From positions 1 to 64,000 of the forward strand of contig JACTNB010000022.1 in the NCBI GenBank assembly GCA_014584345.1: 64,000 nt of DNA. The letters run 5' to 3'. The DNA is from Planctomycetota bacterium (lineage in GTDB: Bacteria > Planctomycetota > Planctomycetia > Planctomycetales > Planctomycetaceae). The first letter of the stretch is position 1, and each line of letters begins with the position of its first letter. This document shows positions 44,675 to 52,407 of this stretch, in pieces. The position numbers and the translations under genes are program-made. A model generated the notes under the pieces. The model did not search any database, was not told the origin of the DNA, and worked only from the letters and a program-made list of their open reading frames with translations.

Positions 44675-44989
44675 TTAATCCTCGCGGGCAGGTTCGGAAG
44701 GGATCGGTTCGGCACCAGCCGCGGGGGTTCCCTTTCCTTCCTGAATGTACCTGGCGCGCAGACGGGCATATTCCTCGGGCGTCGGCTCGGGTTCCGCCGG
44801 CAAACTCCCCGATTTCCTCGCTTCGTCAAAGTACCGTTGCAGAAAAGGAATACACCAGCCACAGCCCGTACCTGCCCCGCCGCATTCGCTGATCTGGCTG
44901 GCGCGGCGCGGGCGGTGCATCCGAATGAAATTCAGGATTTTCCGTTTCCGCACATGAAAACAGTAGCAGACTTTATCATCCAGTTCCAT
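44675..44989 (-). CDS. BFD-like [2Fe-2S]-binding protein
   Basis: The 104-residue protein (ATG 44987-44989) has the bacterioferritin-associated ferredoxin (BFD) cysteine pattern: C-x-C in VCYCFHVRKRKI and CGGAGTGCGWC further on, which together bind a [2Fe-2S] cluster. The following FLQRYFDEA helix and a Pro/Glu-rich tail are extra. In other bacteria BFD releases iron from bacterioferritin; here no bacterioferritin gene is adjacent, so its electron partner is unknown. Confidence 0.85.
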   Translation of the reverse strand: MELDDKVCYCFHVRKRKILNFIRMHRPRRASQISECGGAGTGCGWCIPFLQRYFDEARKSGSLPAEPEPTPEEYARLRARYIQEGKGTPAAGAEPIPSEPARED

Positions 44990-45165
44990 GAATTCTCCAC
45001 CCTTAGGGCGCCCACGAGGCTGCGTACCATGCCTCACCCCTAGCATAACAGAAAACGAGCCACGATCATCTCGGCATGCTGAGTTACACAATTTTACGTG
45101 CCACGGCTCCCAGAGCACCTCTAAAATCAAAGGGGTGGCGAGGGAGCGGGCGACGGGCCGAAAAT

Positions 45166-45792
45166 TCAGGCGTATTCCTGCTGGTAGATGGCCGTCAGGA
45201 TATCTTCGACAGATTTGAACTTCTTGCCCGAGCCGAGGATTAGATCGATCTTATTGCGGGCATCCTCGGTCGTGTGACCGAGTGCGATCAGTGCTTCGTA
45301 AGTTTCTGCGACCAGATCGTGCATCGGTTCGTAGGCCACACCCGTGGCCTGATCCACCATCAGGGCAAAGCGGGTCATTTTACGGCGTAATTTTGCCACG
45401 ATTCTCTCGGCCACCGCCGGTCCAATCCCGGGGAGGGTGCTCAGGGTTTTGGTGTCCTGCTGCTCGATGGCGGCTGCCACTTCCCGCACGGGACGCACAA
45501 TGGCCTGCAACGCCTTCTTGATGCCCAGACCATCCACGGAGCAGATCAACTCGAAAAAGGTTAACTCTGCCTTCGTGGTGAAGCCGACCAGTCGCGGTGT
45601 CATCCGGCCCCCCTTCTGGGGATTCCCTTCCAGGTAGGCCATCGTCTGCAGTTCGATGGTTTCCCCAATTTTCCCCTGCAGATGCCGACGGACAAAATCG
45701 GGCACGTACACTTCCAAGGTGAATGGTCCGGTGGCCAGAAAGGCCGAGGTATCCTCCAGGGAAAGCAATTCTCCACGGATCGCTGAAATCAA
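45166..45792 (-). CDS. ruvA: Holliday junction branch-migration protein RuvA
   Basis: The 208-residue protein binds four-way DNA junctions and loads RuvB. It has the N-terminal OB fold (ISAIRGELLSLEDTSAFLAT; VEVYVPDF-like EVYVPDFVR), the helix-hairpin-helix motifs (LICSVDGLGIKKALQAI; LSTLPGIGPAVAERIVAKL), and the C-terminal RuvB-contact domain. The start is a TTG at 45790-45792 with GGGAGA six bases upstream, giving the normal ISAIRG start; a frame open upstream lacks family content. ruvB and ruvC are not in the window next to it. Confidence 0.93.
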   Translation of the reverse strand: MISAIRGELLSLEDTSAFLATGPFTLEVYVPDFVRRHLQGKIGETIELQTMAYLEGNPQKGGRMTPRLVGFTTKAELTFFELICSVDGLGIKKALQAIVRPVREVAAAIEQQDTKTLSTLPGIGPAVAERIVAKLRRKMTRFALMVDQATGVAYEPMHDLVAETYEALIALGHTTEDARNKIDLILGSGKKFKSVEDILTAIYQQEYA

Positions 45793-45896
45793 CGAAAGTC
45801 TCCCTACTTCGTAACGGCAAATATGAGGAATTAAACAGAGGCTCGCTCTGACCGTGCCCTCGCACCGGGGAACAATGCCTGGCGTGCGATACCGGC

Positions 45897-47261
45897 TTAT
45901 TTTGCCTGCTCGATTTTTTCCTCGAGATTGGCTCGCATCTGCTGTAATACGTCCTGATATTCGTCCAACCCCGCAAGATTGCGTGCTTCCAGCGGGTCTT
46001 GCCTTAGATGAAACAGTTCTTCGGTGGGAGGAGTGGTATTGAGGTATCGCACGTATTTCCAGTCCGGCGTACGCAGACCTTCGGATTGCGGGATGGTTTT
46101 GATTGGGACCAGATGCTCGTACAGAAACTCCGTCCGCCATTCCGGGGTTTCGCCCCGCAACAGGGGAAGCAGGCTTTTTCCCTGCACCTGTTCGGGGATG
46201 GGTTGTCCGGCCACTTCGAAAATTGTCGGCGCGATATCAATGTTCAACACCACCTGATCGCGCCGCGTCCCATGCTGGGCCGTTAATTGCGGATGATGAA
46301 TCACCAGCGGCAAGCGGATCGACTCCTCGTGGATATACCATTTTCCCGCCAGTCCGCGGTCCCCCAGGTAAAAGCCATTGTCGGACGTATAAATGAACAC
46401 GGTATTTTCAGCCATCCCCATCTGCTTCACCTTGTCGCGGAGTGCCCCCAGGGTTTCGTCGAGACTGGCGATCAGTCGGTAATAATCGCGAAGCGACTTC
46501 TGGTGCAATTCGGGATTTTCGAAGCGAATATGCCAGCGTTTGCGTGCCTCGGACGTTTTCAGAAATTCGGGCAGTCGCTCGAAGTAGGCCTCGGTCGAGG
46601 TGGGGGGGAGTGGTATGGCGAGATCGGCATACAGTGCGTTGAATTTAGGATCCGGTTGAAAGGGCCAGGGATCGTTGTCCTGACAATGTGCGGCCTTGTG
46701 ATAAAGTTGCAGCAGGAACGGCTGCTTGGTGGAACAGCCTTCGAGAAATTCCAGGGCCTGATTCCGCAGGATTTCTTCCAGGTGCTGGCTTTCTCCCTTG
46801 GGGCCGTTGGGGAAATAATTTCCCTGTCCGGGGAAGCCGCGCCAGTAGTCATATCGATCGGCGGGCAATTCCCCCCCGATGCCCCATTTTCCAATCAACC
46901 CCGTGCGATAGCCAGCGGCCCGCAGCCGCATCGGAAACGAGGCTTCCAGCTGCTCCGGTGTGTAGGAGGTCCGGAAGTCGTTAATGCCATGACGGCGGGC
47001 ATATTGGCCCGTCATGAACGAGGCGCGACTGACCGCGCAAATCGAGGTGGTACAGAACATATTGTCGAAGACGACCCCCTCCCGGGCCATCTGGTCGATT
47101 GCGGGAGTCTGGATGATCTCGTTGCCCATGCATCCCAGGGTGTCGAACCGCTGGTCGTCGGTCAGAATGAAAATGATGTTCGTGTGAGCATTTGCACAAA
47201 CCGGGGAGACTGGAAGTAGTAACAATGGGCACAACAAGAGCAGTGCGGCGCGTCGATTCAT
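45897..47261 (-). CDS. Secreted sulfatase (S1 family)
   Basis: The 454-residue protein has a signal peptide (LLLLCPLLLLPVSPVCANA) and a type I sulfatase domain: NIIFILTDDQRFDTLG metal site, TSICAVSRASFMTGQYARRH active-site motif, and YTSDNGFYLGDRGLAGKWY further on. The cysteine to be converted to formylglycine lies in C-A-V-S-R, where the usual C-x-P-S-R has valine at the proline position. It should remove sulfate from polysaccharides outside the cell, in line with the many planctomycete sulfatases. Substrate cannot be assigned. Confidence 0.9.
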   Translation of the reverse strand: MNRRAALLLLCPLLLLPVSPVCANAHTNIIFILTDDQRFDTLGCMGNEIIQTPAIDQMAREGVVFDNMFCTTSICAVSRASFMTGQYARRHGINDFRTSYTPEQLEASFPMRLRAAGYRTGLIGKWGIGGELPADRYDYWRGFPGQGNYFPNGPKGESQHLEEILRNQALEFLEGCSTKQPFLLQLYHKAAHCQDNDPWPFQPDPKFNALYADLAIPLPPTSTEAYFERLPEFLKTSEARKRWHIRFENPELHQKSLRDYYRLIASLDETLGALRDKVKQMGMAENTVFIYTSDNGFYLGDRGLAGKWYIHEESIRLPLVIHHPQLTAQHGTRRDQVVLNIDIAPTIFEVAGQPIPEQVQGKSLLPLLRGETPEWRTEFLYEHLVPIKTIPQSEGLRTPDWKYVRYLNTTPPTEELFHLRQDPLEARNLAGLDEYQDVLQQMRANLEEKIEQAK

Positions 47262-47482
47262 CGAGAGTTACTCCTGCCAAGGGATGCTGGCGTGGCCATA
47301 CGAACAAAGATATCTTGAGAAATCAAACATAATCCCCGTTGACGTTCAATTTAGAGATTGTATCGTAATGCATAGGAAGCACTGGATTCAATGACCGCGG
47401 CCAAGTAAATCGAGCGATGCGATTACCCCATTGTGAATCGGAATCCAAGGGGTGAGTGGGGTGTATGATGAAGGATGGAGCC

Positions 47483-47725
47483 ATGGACATCACCGCTATA
47501 GTGGGGGCCAGGGACGAAGAACTGGTCGAGAGTATTGCTTCGGCCATTCGGCAAACGACTGGTGGGCGCATCCGCGGCATGCGGGTGGAAGCCGAAGCAG
47601 AATCGATCGTGGTGAGCGGCATCACGGATTCCTATTACAACAAGCAACTGGTGACCCGCGTGGTGCTGGAAAAGTTCAGCCATAGCACGCTGCACAACAA
47701 CATTTCAGTGGTGCCCCCTGCCTGA
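47483..47725 (+). CDS. Small BON-like domain protein
   Basis: The 80-residue product (MDITAIVGARDEELVESIAS; VEAEAESIVVSGITDSYYNK; VVLEKFSHS) has the strand-helix pattern of a BON domain, which usually binds phospholipids or other small molecules. GAAGGATGGAG just before the ATG at 47483 supports this start; two further ATGs lie upstream in frame (47465, 47468). The product has no signal peptide. Confidence in the family is moderate. Confidence 0.6.
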   Translation: MDITAIVGARDEELVESIASAIRQTTGGRIRGMRVEAEAESIVVSGITDSYYNKQLVTRVVLEKFSHSTLHNNISVVPPA

Positions 47726-47780
47726 GGGTGTGCTGATCGTGATGTGCTGGTTGCTCCGAAAAAGCGCGAGGGCATTTACC

Positions 47781-47794
47781 GTTTCACGTGAAAC
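47781..47794. promoter_or_regulatory. Putative parS site (ParB-binding) overlapping the hrpA stop
   Basis: GTTTCACGTGAAAC is a perfect 14-bp palindrome, identical to the core of the ParB-binding consensus TGTTTCACGTGAAACA. The outermost pair is C/G here rather than T/A but stays symmetric. It overlaps the hrpA stop codon (TGA on the minus strand, 47784-47786). No parA/parB genes lie in the window. Confidence 0.75.
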
Positions 47795-50700
47795 GAGCCG
47801 CCTTTTTCCATTGACGATCCAACCGCTTGGGCGAGACCTGCCGCGAAGTTCCCAGTTGCTGGGCAAACAGCGACACGCGATATTCCTCGACCAGCCAGCG
47901 AAACTCCACCCATTCGGGATCGAGTCGCCGCAGCACGGGGTTTCCTTCGTGAAGTCTGCGGACATACGGCGCGAGTTGTTCCGCGGCACGCTGGTCCCTG
48001 TCCAGTTGCCCGCTCCGCAGTTTTTCCAAGCGGACCTGCATGCCCTGCAGAAAGCGAGGGAATTGCGTTAACCAGGGCCAGGGTGTATCCAGCAGAAACC
48101 GGGGGGCAATCAACCCTTCGAGCTGATTCCGTAAATCGGCCCGGGCGTAACTCCAGGAGGGGGCATTCAAGTCCTCGATCTGTTTATGCAACAGCCGAGA
48201 CAAGGGAACAATCGGCCCAACAACCCGCGCGACTTCCTGCACGCTGGCGGGAAGTTGCTGGATGCCGGATTTCACCAGGGACTTGAACTCCGCTTCGTCG
48301 CGGGGGAGAGGAAATTCCTGGGGAAAGGCGTGGCGGGCAATCAATTCGGAGAGTTGCCCCCGAATGTGCTTGAATCCCGGATGCACGGTCGAGAGCAGAT
48401 CCAACTGTTCGATGTCAGGAAACCATTTCAATTGCGCCAGGATCTTCTCGCGGGCTTCCAGTTGAAACAGACGAAACACCCCCTGCCGAGTTTCCCGCAA
48501 GGCAACGTCCGCCTGTTCGCGGAGGCGGAGTTGTACCGACGAACCGGCATCGACCAGCGAAGGATATCCGGTCAACACATACTGGTGAAATTTGAGTTCG
48601 ACTGCCGCGGGAAACTTCGGGAATTCCCAGCGGGTTATGCCATCCTTGTGCCAACGGGTCCGCGGGGCTAACTCCGCCAGTGACGGGCCCGATGATGCCG
48701 GGAGCGGGGCATCGGTCGAGCCGCGCTGTTCCACTCCGGTACGAAATTGCTGGCGTAATCGCTCCAGATCGCGTCCGACGGCCAGCACGCGTCCCTCTTC
48801 GTCGGTCACCTTGATATTCATCCGCAGATGCTCGGGAAGTGCCGGGAGATCGAATGCTTCGAGGGGGATCGGTTCCCCGGCGATGCGTTGCAGGGGCAGG
48901 GCGATGGTCTGGAGAAAAGGGCCCTGGCCAAACGTGATTTGTCGATTGACTTCGCGCGCGGTGTCGGGCGCGGGTATCAATAGCGTCCGCAACGACTTGG
49001 GCAGAGTTTTTATGAGGGCGGCGATTTTCTCCTCGACCAGCCCCGGCACCAGCCAGTCGAGGAGGCCGGGTTGTAATTCGTGCAGATGTTCGCGGGAGAC
49101 CGTGAGAGTCACCCCATCTTCCTCTTCTCCCGGTTGTAATTGATACGCGAGGGGGAGTTGCAGATTCTCGAACACGAGGGCATCGGGGAACAGGTGGCGA
49201 TCGAGGGTTTGTTCCTGGGGGGGCAGAAACATTTCCGTCTCGAAAAACAACACCCGCGGCTGTTCCTGTTCGATCTGCTTGCGCCATTTTTCGAAGCGGG
49301 CCGCGTCGTAACATTCCGCGGGAATTCGCGCGTCGTAAAAGTCAATGATAATTTGTTCGATGGCTCCAAAATCGGCTCGCCTAACCTTGGCCTGCATGTT
49401 TCGGACTTCTTCGACGAGACACAGGTTATGAACCAGAAATTCGCCGGGAGACTCGAATTCAAACGTGGCCAGACCATCGCGGATCATCAACTCCCGCGCC
49501 TGAACGGGGTCGACGCCGCCATAATTGACGCGCCGGCGGGGGACGATGGTCATGCCAAACAAAGTCACTTTTTCCCAGGCCATCACACAGCCGGCCTGTT
49601 TATCCCAGTGCGGTTCGGCGTGCGAAAGTTTCACGAGATGCCGGGCCAGCGGTTCGATCCAGGCGGGGTTGATGCGTGCCACCATGCGCGCATAGCGCTG
49701 AGACGTTTCGACCACTTCCGCCGACATAATCCACTTGGGCTTTTTGGCGAAGAGGCCGGAACCGGGCCAGAGATAGCGTTTCAGTCCGCCGGAGCCCGCG
49801 TATTCGTTTTTGTCATCGAGAAAGGCAACATTGGCGAGAAAACCGGTCAATAACGCACGGTGAATGGCATCCTCGTTGTTCCTGCGTGCCTGAACGGGAA
49901 GTCGGGCTTCCTGGACCAGTTGCAGCAATTGCCGATGTACTTCGCTCCATTCCCTCAATCGGCTGACGGAAAGAAAGTTTTTACGGCACGCCAGTTTGTA
50001 TTTCGCCTGCGACAATTCGAGTTTGAGGTGATGGTGAAAGTCCCAGAGCTTGAGCAAGCCAAGAAAATCGGAGCTTTCATGCTGGAACTGCCGGTGAGCC
50101 TGGTCGGCTGCCTGCTGAAATTCGACGGGGCGATCGCGGGGGTCCTGCACTTCGAGTCCACTGGCGATGATCAGGATTTCATGCAGGCAGTTCTCCTCGT
50201 GACCGGCCAGGATAATGCGGCCGATGCGTGGATCCACGGGAAGCCGGGCCAGTTGCTGGCCGATTTCGGTCAATTTCTGTTGATCGTCGATCGCCCCCAG
50301 TTCGTGCAGAGTCTTGTAGCCGTCGCGAATCATGCCTCCCCGGGGGGGATCGAGAAAGGGAAATTCCTCGATGGGCCCCAGCTTCAGAGAGAGTGTCCGT
50401 AAGATGACCTGGGCCAGGTTGGTGCGTTGAATTTCCGGGGGGGTGAATTCCTCGCGGCCCAGAAAATCCTTTTCGTCGTAGAGGCGGACACAGATCCCTG
50501 GCGCGATGCGACCGCAACGGCCGAGACGTTGCTTGGCGGAAGCCTGGGAGATCGGCTCGATGGGAAGGCGCTGCATTTGCGCGCGGGGCGAATAACGGCT
50601 GATGCGCGCGGTTCCCAAATCGATCACACACTCGATATTCGGCACGGTTAGCGAGGATTCCGCGACATTCGTGGCCAGTACGATGCGTTGCCGTGGGTGA

Positions 50701-51734
50701 GGCTGAAAGATCCGCTGCTGCTCTTTTTCGGAGAGTCGACCATACAGCGGCAAGACTTCGAGGGCGGATTCGGAGCCACGGGTCCGGGTCAAATGGCCTC
50801 GGAGGAGCTTGGCTGCCTCGCGGATTTCCCGTTCGGTAGGCAGAAAGGCGAGGATATCGCCCCGTTTTTCCCGCGAGAGTTCGTCCACGGCGGCGGTGAA
50901 GGCCGATTTCCAGTCCGGTTCGTCGGAATCCTCGTCGGCCACGGGAGGGCGATAGCGAAGTTCGACGGGAAATGTTCGGCCCGATACTTCGAGAACCGGC
51001 GCCGGCTGCCCCCCGAGGCTGAAATGTTCGCTGAACCGGGCCGCGTCAATCGTCGCCGACGTTATGATCAACCGCAGTTCGGGACGACGTGGCAGGAGCC
51101 GCTGGATATAACCGAGCAGGAAATCGATGTTCAGGGACCGCTCGTGTGCTTCGTCGATGATTAAGGTATCGTAGGCTTCGAGAAAGCGATCTCCCTGTGT
51201 TTCCGCCAGCAGAATGCCATCGGTCATCAGTTTGATGAATGTGTGGGGACGGGTGGTATCGGTGAATCGAATCTTGAAGCCGACCTGTTCACCCAGGGGG
51301 CTTCCCAGTTCTTCCGCGATACGGGCGGCTACCGACCGGGCAGCCAGTCGTCGCGGCTGAGTATGCCCGATCAGGCCATGCACGCCGCGTCCCAGCGACA
51401 GGCAGATTTTGGGGAGTTGGGTCGATTTCCCGGATCCTGTTTCACCACAGAGAATAATCACCTGGTGGGAATGGATTGCCGATTTGATCTCTTCGATGCG
51501 GTCATCGATGGGGAGCGTTCCGGAAAAACGGGGAACGGGGAGCAACTCGCGGCGTTGGCGCGCCCATTCCCGCGAGCGTTCCAGCAGGGTTTCAAATTCT
51601 CGCAACCGCTGTACCGGCGGATTCCGCTGCTTCCCCGTGTGGCTTAGATCGCGCAGCATGCGACGCAGACGATACCGATCGGCCAGCATCGTCTCGTCAA
51701 GTTGCGAATAGTATTCGTCCCAGCGGTTACTCAT
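47784..51734 (-). CDS. hrpA: ATP-dependent RNA helicase HrpA
   Basis: The 1316-residue DEAH-box helicase has motif I GETGSGKSTQLP, DEAH in IIDEAHERSLNIDF, the SAT motif LIITSATIDA, and motif VI in ISQASAKQRLGRCGRIAPG. The helicase-associated and DUF3418 C-terminal domains follow, matching the length of E. coli HrpA (about 1300). HrpA acts on RNA, with roles in ribosome rescue and mRNA processing. It lies downstream of fliS with a 185-base gap and carries a parS-like palindrome over its stop codon. Confidence 0.95.
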   Translation of the reverse strand: MSNRWDEYYSQLDETMLADRYRLRRMLRDLSHTGKQRNPPVQRLREFETLLERSREWARQRRELLPVPRFSGTLPIDDRIEEIKSAIHSHQVIILCGETGSGKSTQLPKICLSLGRGVHGLIGHTQPRRLAARSVAARIAEELGSPLGEQVGFKIRFTDTTRPHTFIKLMTDGILLAETQGDRFLEAYDTLIIDEAHERSLNIDFLLGYIQRLLPRRPELRLIITSATIDAARFSEHFSLGGQPAPVLEVSGRTFPVELRYRPPVADEDSDEPDWKSAFTAAVDELSREKRGDILAFLPTEREIREAAKLLRGHLTRTRGSESALEVLPLYGRLSEKEQQRIFQPHPRQRIVLATNVAESSLTVPNIECVIDLGTARISRYSPRAQMQRLPIEPISQASAKQRLGRCGRIAPGICVRLYDEKDFLGREEFTPPEIQRTNLAQVILRTLSLKLGPIEEFPFLDPPRGGMIRDGYKTLHELGAIDDQQKLTEIGQQLARLPVDPRIGRIILAGHEENCLHEILIIASGLEVQDPRDRPVEFQQAADQAHRQFQHESSDFLGLLKLWDFHHHLKLELSQAKYKLACRKNFLSVSRLREWSEVHRQLLQLVQEARLPVQARRNNEDAIHRALLTGFLANVAFLDDKNEYAGSGGLKRYLWPGSGLFAKKPKWIMSAEVVETSQRYARMVARINPAWIEPLARHLVKLSHAEPHWDKQAGCVMAWEKVTLFGMTIVPRRRVNYGGVDPVQARELMIRDGLATFEFESPGEFLVHNLCLVEEVRNMQAKVRRADFGAIEQIIIDFYDARIPAECYDAARFEKWRKQIEQEQPRVLFFETEMFLPPQEQTLDRHLFPDALVFENLQLPLAYQLQPGEEEDGVTLTVSREHLHELQPGLLDWLVPGLVEEKIAALIKTLPKSLRTLLIPAPDTAREVNRQITFGQGPFLQTIALPLQRIAGEPIPLEAFDLPALPEHLRMNIKVTDEEGRVLAVGRDLERLRQQFRTGVEQRGSTDAPLPASSGPSLAELAPRTRWHKDGITRWEFPKFPAAVELKFHQYVLTGYPSLVDAGSSVQLRLREQADVALRETRQGVFRLFQLEAREKILAQLKWFPDIEQLDLLSTVHPGFKHIRGQLSELIARHAFPQEFPLPRDEAEFKSLVKSGIQQLPASVQEVARVVGPIVPLSRLLHKQIEDLNAPSWSYARADLRNQLEGLIAPRFLLDTPWPWLTQFPRFLQGMQVRLEKLRSGQLDRDQRAAEQLAPYVRRLHEGNPVLRRLDPEWVEFRWLVEEYRVSLFAQQLGTSRQVSPKRLDRQWKKAARFT

Positions 51735-51919
51735 GAATGGTGAAGATTAACGTACAGCCGTGGTCTGGCAAGCCCCGCCACGTGAATGCGGGCGATCTGC
51801 CATCACGATACGTTCGCCAGGCACGACACCAGGGAGCAGGGAGGGGTTCGGTTGTCCCACCCCGCGGCACTGGGTGTCCCATCAGGGGACCTTTCAGGGG
51901 AACACTGTGGCCAGGGCAT

Positions 51920-52345
51920 TCAGCCTTGCCAGTCGACGGTCCCGCTGGAGGTTTCGAGATTTTGGGTGGTAGGAAATATCTGGATGAGCTCCAGCCAGGT
52001 TTCGCGATGCAGTTCGAGAATGCGGAGGGCATCGTCGATGCGTGCGGGGTTCCCTTCGAGGTCCGCCATCACCAGATTGCGATACGCGAAGGCAAAGAGT
52101 TGCTGCAGCGAGAGAACCATTTCGGGCGACTGCTCGGGATTGAGTCCACCAATCAATTCGGTAACGAATTCGCGACTGCGATTCAGCAGCAGGTGGGAGT
52201 TTTCACGGTCAGATTGCTCCAACGCCTGCCGGGCCTGGCGTGCGTGACGAATGGCGGCTTCGAGCACCATCAGGTGCAATTGTTGCGGCGAGGCCGTGAG
52301 CACCTTCATTTCCAGATATTCTTCGTCCAGGCGTGCGGGATACAT
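51920..52345 (-). CDS. fliS: Flagellar chaperone FliS
   Basis: The 141-residue helical protein has the FliS pattern: YLEMKVLTASPQQLHLMVLE near the start, then AIRHARQARQALEQSDRE, VTELIGGLN and LFAFAYRNLVMADLEGNP. FliS holds flagellin in the cytoplasm before export. It directly follows fliD (62 bases), the usual neighbour. The C-terminal extension (TTQNLETSSGTVDWQG) is poorly conserved. Confidence 0.9.
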   Translation of the reverse strand: MYPARLDEEYLEMKVLTASPQQLHLMVLEAAIRHARQARQALEQSDRENSHLLLNRSREFVTELIGGLNPEQSPEMVLSLQQLFAFAYRNLVMADLEGNPARIDDALRILELHRETWLELIQIFPTTQNLETSSGTVDWQG

Positions 52346-52407
52346 GGCAGGTCTTTCCAGGGTGATAATAAATTCGACGAAACAGGACCTCGGCGTGTCC
52401 GCCGCGA

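Noticed and set aside
47726..47780. Terminator between the BON-like gene and hrpA
   Set aside because: No stem with T-run was found; the only palindrome nearby is the parS-like site.
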